A stretch of DNA of 64,000 bases from Saprospiraceae bacterium. GTDB taxonomy: Bacteria; Bacteroidota; Bacteroidia; Chitinophagales; Saprospiraceae. The stretch spans positions 42,069 to 106,068 of the forward strand of contig JAIPBE010000006.1 of the NCBI GenBank assembly GCA_021738725.1, given 5' to 3'. The notes beneath the pieces were generated by a model that did no database searches, was not told the DNA's origin, and was given only the letters and a program-made list of their open reading frames with translations. A program made the translations under genes and the position numbers. Each line of letters opens with the position of its first letter. The stretch's first letter is position 1. Below are positions 55,440 through 63,872 of this stretch, piece by piece.

Positions 55440-55760
55440 GGTAGTACAGCCTCAAAAGTAGGGAAAAGTTTGGGGAGACGTTGTGCGATTTGGTCAGACG
55501 AAGAGACGAAGAGACGAAGAGACTGAGCCTCAGTGATAAAGCTTGTCAGAAGGGTTCCAAGGATTGAATCACGCTTGTACCTGCCGGCACCTCATTTCAA
55601 ATCATTCAAGCGAAGATCCTCGGACATTATTCTTCAACATTCACTCCAGATATCCAGGCTATTCAAACTGAAATTTGGCTCCGAACATAATTGCCTTTTC
55701 CGCGAATAATTTTCTGTAAAAATCCAGATTGAACCTCATTTTCCGAACACCGAATGCCCC
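55440..55760. other. Intergenic region between dnaX and the DUF5916 gene
   Basis: No gene seen. It holds the dnaX -7 box TACTTTTG (minus strand, 55453-55460) and an 8-bp tandem repeat AGACGAAG x3 plus a partial copy at 55496-55524. The rest shows no structure that I can name. Confidence 0.6.
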
Positions 55761-57974
55761 TCAAATCGTCCACCAATAATTCAACTTCAACACCAGAGTC
55801 CTCACCCGATCGCGAAACTGACCCGGGGTGTCATAACTATCTGTGTAGACCACAAACAGATCGGAAAGAGGCGCAAATCGCCATTGAAAACGGCTGTTGA
55901 TATTGAAGATCTCTCGCTGGGTATTGTACTGGACAAAACTGGTCCAGAAGATATTTCGGGTGAAGGTGATGTCTAACCGGGTCGTCATATTGATGATCTC
56001 TGCGCGACCATAATCGTCCGGAAAATCCAGGTGGTTGTAATTCAACCGCAGACCCAGACTGCCGTAGGGCATCACCCGATAGGTCACGCCCGTCTGTCCG
56101 GAAAGGATGCTGCCATTGTAGAACTGTCCACCGGATGCACCAATCAAAAAATACCAGGGTCGCCGGGTATCTGTATCAAAGAAAGCTCCTCCCTGAAGGT
56201 ACCGATACTGGTCTGCTGGCAACGGTTCTCCTCCCGACACAAAAGTGGTGGGAAACATGAGGTCGACCTGTTGCAATCGGCTCCAGACCTGAAAATAACG
56301 TCGATCCTTGAAGAATAAATTATAGATCAGTGAATGGCTGGATTCATTCAGGCTGCCCTCCGGGTTCAGTACAACAGCATTATCGACCTGCAGCCAATGA
56401 CGGTTGAATATTGAGCTGGCCGATGAGGGATAGGTTGTCCAGGTCATTTTATTGGCGAGTTGATGATACCCAAGTCGAATGATGGAATCCTTGCTGGCAT
56501 CATAGTTCTCCACCCGCTGGACAAATCCCATATCTGCATAGAAGTTTTCTTCTGCGCCCGAATATTCAATGTATCCTTTGAACCGCTGACCATTATATGC
56601 GGCGCCGGTCGCCCAGGACAAATTGTCTCCCTGGATGTCCGGTTTAAATGAACTATGGAGGGCGCCCAGGGCTTCCACCTTTCCGGAAGCGGTAAGATAG
56701 TTGGCTTCTAATCCTGCAGTCCTCCCATAATCACGATTGGCCAACTTGCCATCCTCAAACGATTGTCGATTGGTCACGAGCGCACCAATGGTTGACCGGG
56801 AAAACACTTGCTGTCGAACGGAGATCGCCGTATAGTTTTGAGCATCCGTAGATGCTGTGGCACCCGTTTGCATATTCAGCAAGCCCATGCGTGTATCCCT
56901 GGCGACATTGCCGCTCAACCGACCGCCAAAGAGAATGGGAACGGCACCTCCCTGTTCATCAAGCCCAATTCGCCGCGAGAAAAAGGGGCGGACAGCATCG
57001 GTCCCGAAGGTGCTGAACACGTCTGTGTTCTCCAGAAAAAAGGTTCGGCGCTCCGGTAATTGAATGTTGAATCGGGTCAGATTGACCGGTTGTTCATCGA
57101 TATCCACCTGACTGAAATCAGGGTTCAGGGTCAGGTCCAGGTTCAATGCAGAACCAAGACCGATCCGGGCATCCAGACCGGCATTAAAGGTATTTTGAAC
57201 CGGTTCCGCAGCCGCAGGTTCTTTTTGGGTTCCCGCTAGCAGGTAGGGGATAACAGAAATATTGGTCGAGCGACTGGTTGGTGGTTCCTGCCAATGAAGT
57301 AGCCCAGTAAAATTGATATCCAGAGGGCCAAACTGCAACGGCACCGGCGCCCAGGTCTGGACTTCGTTTTGGTTGAACACATTTCGGACGAACTGAACGC
57401 CCCAGGAAGCATTCTGACTGTCAAAACGCAGGGTCCGAAGAGGGATGGCCATCTCCAGAGTCCATCCCCGATCTGTGCGGTTCGTCTCTGAAAAAAATGT
57501 TCCATCCCAGGAGGTACTGACGTCTGTCCCGATCCCCAACATGATCCCATCGATCTGAGTGCCAAAGGGACTGGCACCAAAGAAATACCCATACGTGTGT
57601 TCGTTAATCGGGTCCAGGACAACGCCCAGTCCATCACCCCGAAAATAATCTACATCCCTGCGCAGGGTCTGGACGTTTACATCGTTCACCTCCTCACACC
57701 ATCCGGCCAGATAGAGAAAATCCGCATCATAAGCCATCCGCACAACAGTGGCAGGTTTTGCGTTCGGTTCGAGGCGAGGCGATTTCAACCAGAAGTTGGT
57801 CGCAGAGTCAGCCAGCATCCAAAATGCTTCATCGGGACGGCCATCCAGGACGATTTCTCCCTGAACGGGGCGTATGTTCAGCTGATAATCTCGTTGCGCA
57901 TCCTGGCCCAGACAAACAGACATTGATATCCCTACCAGGAGGAAGAGCAGACCTGTTCTGATAGAAAATACCAT
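55761..57974 (-). CDS. DUF5916 family outer-membrane protein with N-terminal CBM9-like domain
   Basis: A 737-residue secreted protein. A signal peptide (MVFSIRTGLLFLLVGISMSVCLGQ) precedes a CBM9-like beta-sandwich (IVLDGRPDEAFWMLADSATNFW ... DADFLYLAGWCEE), and from about residue 220 a DUF5916 region begins with FNAGLDARIGLGSALNLDLT and PDFSQVDIDEQPVNLTRFN, followed by aromatic-rich amphipathic strands to the end, consistent with an outer-membrane beta-barrel. Function of the family is not established. It is transcribed leftward, downstream of ompH and kmo (18 bp from ompH), perhaps as one operon. Confidence 0.85.
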   Translation of the reverse strand: MVFSIRTGLLFLLVGISMSVCLGQDAQRDYQLNIRPVQGEIVLDGRPDEAFWMLADSATNFWLKSPRLEPNAKPATVVRMAYDADFLYLAGWCEEVNDVNVQTLRRDVDYFRGDGLGVVLDPINEHTYGYFFGASPFGTQIDGIMLGIGTDVSTSWDGTFFSETNRTDRGWTLEMAIPLRTLRFDSQNASWGVQFVRNVFNQNEVQTWAPVPLQFGPLDINFTGLLHWQEPPTSRSTNISVIPYLLAGTQKEPAAAEPVQNTFNAGLDARIGLGSALNLDLTLNPDFSQVDIDEQPVNLTRFNIQLPERRTFFLENTDVFSTFGTDAVRPFFSRRIGLDEQGGAVPILFGGRLSGNVARDTRMGLLNMQTGATASTDAQNYTAISVRQQVFSRSTIGALVTNRQSFEDGKLANRDYGRTAGLEANYLTASGKVEALGALHSSFKPDIQGDNLSWATGAAYNGQRFKGYIEYSGAEENFYADMGFVQRVENYDASKDSIIRLGYHQLANKMTWTTYPSSASSIFNRHWLQVDNAVVLNPEGSLNESSHSLIYNLFFKDRRYFQVWSRLQQVDLMFPTTFVSGGEPLPADQYRYLQGGAFFDTDTRRPWYFLIGASGGQFYNGSILSGQTGVTYRVMPYGSLGLRLNYNHLDFPDDYGRAEIINMTTRLDITFTRNIFWTSFVQYNTQREIFNINSRFQWRFAPLSDLFVVYTDSYDTPGQFRDRVRTLVLKLNYWWTI

Positions 57975-57991
57975 GAAAGAATGGTTTGTCC

Positions 57992-58492
57992 TTAACGACC
58001 CAGTTTTGCTAACACCTTGGAAAGGATGTCCTCCGCGCCATTGGTGAAGACCATCGCCTGAACACTGGAGTCAAAGATCATCTGGTAGCCCTCCTCTTTA
58101 CCCACTTGCTTGATCGCTTCATCCACCTTATTGAGGATGGGATCATAAAGTGCCTGCCGTTTCGCCATGATCAGTTGCTGACCAGCCTGCTCAAATCCCT
58201 GCAAGGCTGTCTGCTGTTCCTGAAGAGCGGCCTCCTTGGTCTGGGCTTGTATTTTGGACAGTGTACCGGACTGGGACTCTTTGACGTATGCCTGGTAGTT
58301 GGTTTGCAGGGCAGTCAGCATGCTGTCCCCTTTCGCCTGTAACTCAACCTGGAAGATGGCCAATAGCGAGTCGGCAACCGCGATCTCTGGCAGTTGAGAT
58401 AACAACTGGATAGAATGAACATGACCGACCTTTTGGGCGGATGCAAAACCGACTGTCAACACAACAGCCAACATCGAAAAAAGAAGACGCAT
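57992..58492 (-). CDS. OmpH/Skp-family periplasmic chaperone
   Basis: A 166-residue protein with a signal peptide (MRLLFSMLAVVLTVGFASAQ) and a coiled-coil body (AKGDSMLTALQTNYQAYVKE ... QEQQTALQGFEQAGQQLIMAKRQAL) ending in IMFDSS-type strands, the Skp layout. Skp holds outer-membrane proteins in transit through the periplasm. I start at ATG 58492; a longer frame would begin inside the upstream gap. It lies between kmo and the DUF5916 barrel gene on the same strand, so it may help its neighbour to fold, which is inference. Confidence 0.9.
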   Translation of the reverse strand: MRLLFSMLAVVLTVGFASAQKVGHVHSIQLLSQLPEIAVADSLLAIFQVELQAKGDSMLTALQTNYQAYVKESQSGTLSKIQAQTKEAALQEQQTALQGFEQAGQQLIMAKRQALYDPILNKVDEAIKQVGKEEGYQMIFDSSVQAMVFTNGAEDILSKVLAKLGR

Positions 58493-58568
58493 GGAACAAA
58501 TTTTGTGCAAAGGTAACGAACCAGTTGAGTGGGTAGTATATCTGCGAAAGATTCCTTCTGACAAAGCG

Positions 58569-59939
58569 TTACAAACCCGTACGCAAGGCTAATGTCCGAT
58601 CCTTGACCGTGGCCAGGATCGCATCGAGATCCATTTCTGCCAATGGAATGTCCACCGCACACAATTCCATCAACACTTTATCCTGGGCATTTCCCAATTC
58701 TTTTGCCAAGGAATAAGGCACATCCTCCCTGAATGTGACTAAAGAGTATTTGGAGAAGTAATCCGGAAACGTGGCTTCCAATTGTGTCTCTAGTTGGCGC
58801 TTCCGCATGAAAACGGGGTCGGCGACGTGGTCGCGCATTTCATAAAAATTTTCCACTGCCAGATCGGCAATGGCATCCGCATTGGGCTTTCTCAGTTCCT
58901 GGAATGCCGGCAACAAACGATCCCAGTCATCGCCATATTGATCCAGGCACTGATCAAAGACCAGACAATCCTCAAAAGAACAATTCATTCCCTGACCGTA
59001 GAAGGGCACCACTGCATGGGCTGCATCTCCGATCAAGACAGTTTTCCCATGTGCCGACCAGGGAAAACACTTGATCGTTCCCAACGAACTGGTCGGATTC
59101 TGGAAATATTCCGTTTCCAGGTCCGGCATCAAGGCCAGGGTATCCGGAAACCAGGTTTCAAAATACTTCCGTACAGAGGGACCATCATGCATGGCGGCGA
59201 AACCGGTCTCTCCTTCAAATGGAAGGAACAACGTGACCGTAAAACTCCCGTCCGGATTGGGGAGAGCGATCATCATAAATCCGCCCCGAGGCCAGATATG
59301 CAGGGCATTTTTTTCCACCAGCCATCCTCCATTCGCAGCAGGTGGAAAGGACAATTCCTTATACCCGTGGGAGAGCCAATCCTGCCGATAATCAAACCGC
59401 AGGCGTGGCCCCTGTGATAACATACTGCTTCGCACAGCACTGCCAGCGCCATCCGCACCAATGATCAGAGCCCCTTCACCTTGGATATGACGATTAGTGG
59501 TTTGATCATGAAAATGGGCAATGCCCGCCTCCAGATCCACATGCACACAAGGTGTATCGAAAAACAATTTCAAATTGGGAAAAGCCGCCGCCTGATCCAG
59601 CAATGCAATGTTCAACCCCCCTCGGGATACAGAATTGATATGCTCCCCTTTCCGTCCGGAATAAGACTGAAAATGGGTGTGCCCTGTCTGGTGATGGATC
59701 ATACGCCCTTCCATCGGGATCAGATCCTGAAGCACCTGTTCATCGATACCGATCATTTCCAAGGCACGCAATCCACGGTCGGAGAGTGCCAGGTTGATCG
59801 ATCGGCCGGCAGAAATATCCGCCGACCGCATATCCGGACGTGATTCATAAAGCTCAACTTCGAATCCACGTTGGGCCAGACGCACAGCCAACAGGGTGCC
59901 GCTCAAGCCGGCACCGGCAATAATGATGGGTTTGGACAT
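58569..59939 (-). CDS. kmo: Kynurenine 3-monooxygenase
   Basis: FAD-dependent hydroxylase of the kynurenine pathway from tryptophan toward quinolinate and NAD. The 456-residue product has the FAD fold IIIAGAGLSGTLLAVRLAQRG, the KMO-specific segment DISAGRSINLALSDRGLRALE, IIGADGAGSAVR, WLSHGYKELSFPP and the second FAD motif VLIGDAAHAVVPFYGQGMNCSFEDC. The hydrophobic C-terminus of the eukaryotic enzyme is shorter, as in bacterial KMOs. Common in Bacteroidetes. No other kynurenine gene is next to it. Confidence 0.95.
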   Translation of the reverse strand: MSKPIIIAGAGLSGTLLAVRLAQRGFEVELYESRPDMRSADISAGRSINLALSDRGLRALEMIGIDEQVLQDLIPMEGRMIHHQTGHTHFQSYSGRKGEHINSVSRGGLNIALLDQAAAFPNLKLFFDTPCVHVDLEAGIAHFHDQTTNRHIQGEGALIIGADGAGSAVRSSMLSQGPRLRFDYRQDWLSHGYKELSFPPAANGGWLVEKNALHIWPRGGFMMIALPNPDGSFTVTLFLPFEGETGFAAMHDGPSVRKYFETWFPDTLALMPDLETEYFQNPTSSLGTIKCFPWSAHGKTVLIGDAAHAVVPFYGQGMNCSFEDCLVFDQCLDQYGDDWDRLLPAFQELRKPNADAIADLAVENFYEMRDHVADPVFMRKRQLETQLEATFPDYFSKYSLVTFREDVPYSLAKELGNAQDKVLMELCAVDIPLAEMDLDAILATVKDRTLALRTGL

Positions 59940-60031
59940 GGGGTAAAAATACGTAATCAGACCCGGCTTCCGGACAGTTTCACCCCCTAAATGAGCAAAA
60001 CACCTTACCTTCCTATGGTCAATTTCTATCC

Positions 60032-60304
60032 ATGCCCACGGTCAAATTCACGTATGCCCTCAAACGATTCTTTCCCGATCTGCGGGATGGACAGATCGAG
60101 GCCGACAATCTGACCCGTGCGCTGTATGAAGTAGATCAACGTTATCCCGGACTTCGCTCCTATATTCTGGATGAACAGGGCCGGTTGCGAAAACACGTGC
60201 AGATCTATCTGGACGGCGACCCGATCCAGGATCGAGAAGGGCTGTCTGATCAACTGGGACCCGATACCGAGATCTACCTGATGCAAGCCTTGTCCGGAGG
60301 TTGA
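60032..60304 (+). CDS. Ubiquitin-like MoaD/ThiS family protein ending in Gly-Gly
   Basis: A 90-residue beta-grasp protein: VKFTYALKRFFPDLRDGQIEADNLTRALYEVDQRYPGLRSYILDEQG ... HVQIYLDGDPIQDREGLSDQLGPDTEIYLMQALSGG. The tail ends in a free GG, as in sulfur carriers MoaD and ThiS that are adenylated and thiocarboxylated by E1-like enzymes. No moaE, thiG, thiF or other cofactor gene is near; instead the BNR propeller gene follows after 32 bp. It may serve a cofactor, a metabolite thiolation, or protein conjugation; which is not known. Confidence 0.9.
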   Translation: MPTVKFTYALKRFFPDLRDGQIEADNLTRALYEVDQRYPGLRSYILDEQGRLRKHVQIYLDGDPIQDREGLSDQLGPDTEIYLMQALSGG

Positions 60305-60336
60305 CAAATTCTCGATCGCTTGAAAAATCCTGACAC

Positions 60337-61419
60337 ATGAAAAAGACCCTCCTCATCGGTACACGCAAAGGACTGGTTGTCGCCCGGAAAAAGAATGGCA
60401 TCTGGCAACTGGGGGACGTTCATCATGAAGGTGTACCTGTATCGATCGCATATGGTGATCCGCGCTCTGGTACCTGGTGGGCCTGCTTTGATCACGGCCA
60501 CTGGGGAGTGAAAATGCAACGATCAACGGATGAAGGGCAGACCTGGGAAGAAGTCACTGCACCGGCTTATCCCGAAGGAGCTGAGGTCAAAGAAGGTGTT
60601 CCAGCCGCTACCCGATATCTCTGGGCCATGCAAGAGGGTGGGACCGCCCATCCAAAACGCTTGTGGGTGGGGACCGAACCCGGAGGGCTTTTCCAGAGCC
60701 AGGACCAGGGCACTTCCTTTCAATTGGTGGACAGTCTGTGGAACCACCCCTCCCGCGTCGGCGGCCAGTGGTTTGGCGGAGGTCGCGACCATGCTGGTAT
60801 CCATTCTGTGGTGGTAGACCCGCGAAACGAGGATCGCGTGCTAGTCGGCGTCAGTTGTGCCGGGGTCTTCGAATCCCTGGATGCCGGTCAAAGCTGGCAG
60901 GCTCGCAACAAGGGCCTCCGGGCTGATTTCCTGCCGGACCCTCATGCTGAGTTCGGTCATGATCCGCATATCCTGATCGCCTCCCCCACGGATCCGGATA
61001 TCCTCTGGCAACAAAATCATTGTGGCATTTTCAAATCGACTGACGGAGCGGCCTCCTGGCAGGACATCAGCGATCCTGAAGGCGAAGCCAATTTCGGATT
61101 TGCCCTGGCAGTTGCCTCCGATAATGCCGACCAGGCCTGGGTGGCCCCGGCCAACAGCGATGTCACCCGAGTCGCCCTGCAACGCAAACTCTGCATCTGC
61201 CGGACAGACGATGGTGGGAAGACCTGGACGACCTTTCGAAAAGGCCTTCCTCAGGATCATTGCTTTGATATCGTCTACCGGCACGCCCTGGTCAGCGATG
61301 GTGATGACGTGCTTTTCGGCACTACGACAGGCAACCTTTTCCATTCTGGCGACCGGGGTGAATCCTGGCAAGTCATCAGTAACTACCTGCCCATGGTCTA
61401 TTCTCTGCAGCTGATATAA
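60337..61419 (+). CDS. BNR-repeat beta-propeller protein paired with the MoaD-like gene
   Basis: A 360-residue protein without a signal peptide (MKKTLLIGTRKGLVVARKK), so probably cytoplasmic. It consists of propeller blades with Asp-box turns: STDEGQTWEEV, SQDQGTSFQLV, SLDAGQSWQAR, STDGAASWQDI, TDDGGKTWTTF and SGDRGESWQVI. This is a sialidase/VPS10-like fold, but no sialidase active site is seen. Conserved segments such as GPTHPKRLWVGTEPGG (written GTAHPKRLWVGTEPGG) and GGRDHAGIHSVVVDPR lie at blade tops. The close spacing to the ubiquitin-like gene suggests a shared function. Confidence 0.87.
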   Translation: MKKTLLIGTRKGLVVARKKNGIWQLGDVHHEGVPVSIAYGDPRSGTWWACFDHGHWGVKMQRSTDEGQTWEEVTAPAYPEGAEVKEGVPAATRYLWAMQEGGTAHPKRLWVGTEPGGLFQSQDQGTSFQLVDSLWNHPSRVGGQWFGGGRDHAGIHSVVVDPRNEDRVLVGVSCAGVFESLDAGQSWQARNKGLRADFLPDPHAEFGHDPHILIASPTDPDILWQQNHCGIFKSTDGAASWQDISDPEGEANFGFALAVASDNADQAWVAPANSDVTRVALQRKLCICRTDDGGKTWTTFRKGLPQDHCFDIVYRHALVSDGDDVLFGTTTGNLFHSGDRGESWQVISNYLPMVYSLQLI

Positions 61420-62075
61420 GAGTATAGTAGGTTATGAGTGAAGGAGGTTATGTGGTGATGAGATCAGAGTTCTTTTACGGAAGGGATGTTTCGATATCCA
61501 TACCAATAAGGATTCCTCTCGGTGGATCGTCCATCCACAGGCAGAAATAACAGTGATTCATTAGAAAAACAAGATGTGTTGGTATGAGTGTCTCACTCGT
61601 ACCGGTTATTGCGCGGTGTCCTACCGCAACCTGGTAATATCAGTTCAAGCTTTGATCAAGGTCCATGTCAGGTGAGGCATTCATTTTCCTGCCTCGGTGA
61701 GACACCGACAGATAGGGAGGTACTGGTGAGATACCAGTACTAACGATTTTAATTTAATGGAGTAATTCCAGCCAATCTATACACACGTTCAATGTGTTTA
61801 AACCTTTTGTGTATTCAATTCTAATTAGGTTGGTCCGAGTGTCTCGCTTGTACCGGCTGTTGCACGGTATCCCACCGCGAGCTCGAAGCCGACTGCACAA
61901 GGTTGAATGTCGTTAGAAGAGTATGCGTTCAGGAAGTTATGAGGCCGATGTTCTTAAAAATTGAGACCGAATACCGAATACCCATGGCCGAACACCGTCT
62001 TCTAAAATGAAAACATTCTAATTTCTTCCCTGCACCCCTTCTATTGTCGTAAATTTCGGTCAAAGCTTTCCGATC
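61420..62075. repeat. Intergenic region IV with diverged REP-like hairpins
   Basis: No gene. Hairpins: GGTATGAGTG-TCT-CACTCGTACC (61581-61603), GCGGT-GTCCT-ACCGC (61613-61627), TCGGTG-AGA-CACCGA (61694-61708), GTACTGGT-GAGAT-ACCAGTAC (61720-61740), a degenerate GGTCCGAGTG-TCT-CGCTTGTACC (61832-61854) and CGGT-ATCCC-ACCG (61865-61877). They share the GTGTCTCAC/GTGAGACAC core with the hairpins at 17-24 kb but have other stems. Heptamer tracts are absent here. Confidence 0.8.
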
Positions 62076-63746
62076 ATGACAGAAGAACGACCCTGGCTGA
62101 AACACTATGCAAAAGGTGTGCCTGCCAATATCGATCCGGATGCCTACTGCAGTGTAGTTGACCTCATCGAAGAGAATTTCGCCAAATACAAGAACAAAGG
62201 CGCTTTTTATTGTATGGGCAAAACCATGACCTATGGGGATATTGACAAATATTCCCAGCAGTTTGGTGCATATCTCCATTCCCGTGGATTGAAACCGGGT
62301 GACCGGATCGCTTTAATGATGCCCAATCTGTTGCAATATCCAATTGTCCTCTTCGGGGCACTCCGGGCAGGATTGGTGGTGGTGAATATCAACCCTCTGT
62401 ATACGCCCCGTGAGATGAAGCACCAGCTTGTGGATTCCGGGGCAACAGCCATCGTGATCGCGGAAAATTTTGCCCGCAATCTCCAGCAGGTTATTGCAGA
62501 CACTCGGATCAATACGGTCATCGTCACCTCGATTGGAGAGATGCTACCAATGTTCAAGCGTTGGCTGATCAACTTCGTGGTCCGGTATATCAAACGGTTG
62601 GTACCCAAATATGAGATCGCCAATACCGTCGATTTCAAACAGGCACTCAAGCAAGGGAAAGCCTTTTCTATCCCGACCATCGACCGAAACCCGGAAGATG
62701 TGATCCTCCTCCAATACACGGGCGGCACAACGGGTGTCTCAAAAGGCGCCATGTTGACCAATCGCAACCTGGTGGCCAATATGCTCCAGATACGCGCAGT
62801 CATGGATCCAGTCCTGGAAGAAGGGAAAGAAGTGGCCATCTGTGCATTACCTATGTATCACATCTTTGCATTTACCGTGAATTGCCTGGCGCTGTCCAGC
62901 AAGGGCACCCTGAGTGTCCTGATTGTCAATGCCCGGGATCTAAAATCCGTCATTAAGGAATTAAAAAACCATCCTATCAGCATCTTCCCTGGCGTGAACA
63001 CCCTGTTCAATGCCTTGATGAATCACAAGGACTTTGCTTCGGTGGACATGTCCCATCTCAAGATCACGGTGGGCGGCGGAATGGCTGTCCAGCGGTCCGT
63101 GGCGGAACGTTGGCAACAAATGACCGGTTGCTTTTTGGCAGAGGGGTATGGCCTGACGGAAACTTCTCCCTTGCTCTGTGTGAGTCCACTGGATGGTACC
63201 GGCCGCTTGGGCACCATCGGCTTGCCCGCACCGAATACGGATATCCGAATAGTCGGGGATGACGGCACCATACTGGGGCCGGATCAGGTTGGAGAATTGC
63301 AAGCCAAAGGACCCCAGGTCATGAAAGGATATTACAATCGACCGGATGAAACGGCGCGTAGTATCAAAGACGGCTGGTTTGCCACCGGCGATATTGCCAA
63401 AATGCTGCCAGATGGTTTCTTTCAGATCGTAGACCGGAAAAAGGACATGATCCTGGTGTCAGGGTTCAACGTCTATCCAAATGAGATCGAAGATGTGTTG
63501 GCAACCCACCCGAAGGTGCTGGAGGTGGCAGCAGTGGGCGTTCCAGATGAAAAATCTGGTGAAGTAGTCAAGGTCTTCGTCGTGAAAAAGGACAGAAGTC
63601 TGACCGAAAAAGAGGTTATTGAGTACTGCAGGGAAAATCTGACGAATTATAAAGTACCCAAGTCAGTCGAGTTTAAGAAGGAACTTCCGAAGACAAATGT
63701 GGGCAAGATTTTGAGAAGGGCCCTCCGAGAGCCAACAATTGTATAA
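62076..63746 (+). CDS. fadD: Long-chain acyl-CoA ligase (FadD type)
   Basis: Activates fatty acids to acyl-CoA via acyl-AMP. The 556-residue product has the AMP-binding P-loop LQYTGGTTGVSKGAMLTNRN, the A5 motif GYGLTETSP, A7 WFATGDIAKM, A8 DRKKDMILVSGFNVYPNEIED and the A10 lysine in LPKTNVGKILRR. Length and the WLKHYAKGVPANID start fit FadD. It may act with the hydroxyacyl-CoA dehydrogenase and thioesterase encoded earlier in the window in lipid metabolism. The gene is followed by a transposase end. Confidence 0.95.
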   Translation: MTEERPWLKHYAKGVPANIDPDAYCSVVDLIEENFAKYKNKGAFYCMGKTMTYGDIDKYSQQFGAYLHSRGLKPGDRIALMMPNLLQYPIVLFGALRAGLVVVNINPLYTPREMKHQLVDSGATAIVIAENFARNLQQVIADTRINTVIVTSIGEMLPMFKRWLINFVVRYIKRLVPKYEIANTVDFKQALKQGKAFSIPTIDRNPEDVILLQYTGGTTGVSKGAMLTNRNLVANMLQIRAVMDPVLEEGKEVAICALPMYHIFAFTVNCLALSSKGTLSVLIVNARDLKSVIKELKNHPISIFPGVNTLFNALMNHKDFASVDMSHLKITVGGGMAVQRSVAERWQQMTGCFLAEGYGLTETSPLLCVSPLDGTGRLGTIGLPAPNTDIRIVGDDGTILGPDQVGELQAKGPQVMKGYYNRPDETARSIKDGWFATGDIAKMLPDGFFQIVDRKKDMILVSGFNVYPNEIEDVLATHPKVLEVAAVGVPDEKSGEVVKVFVVKKDRSLTEKEVIEYCRENLTNYKVPKSVEFKKELPKTNVGKILRRALREPTIV

Positions 63747-63872
63747 CACTCCACGTTAATAAAGGGTTAACTAACTCCTCGGGCTTGGTATTCACCTTAC
63801 ATTCGCTGTCTCGAGAGAGTATATTTTCACCAACTTTGAATGACATTATGAGTAAGAAATTTGGTTCTACTG

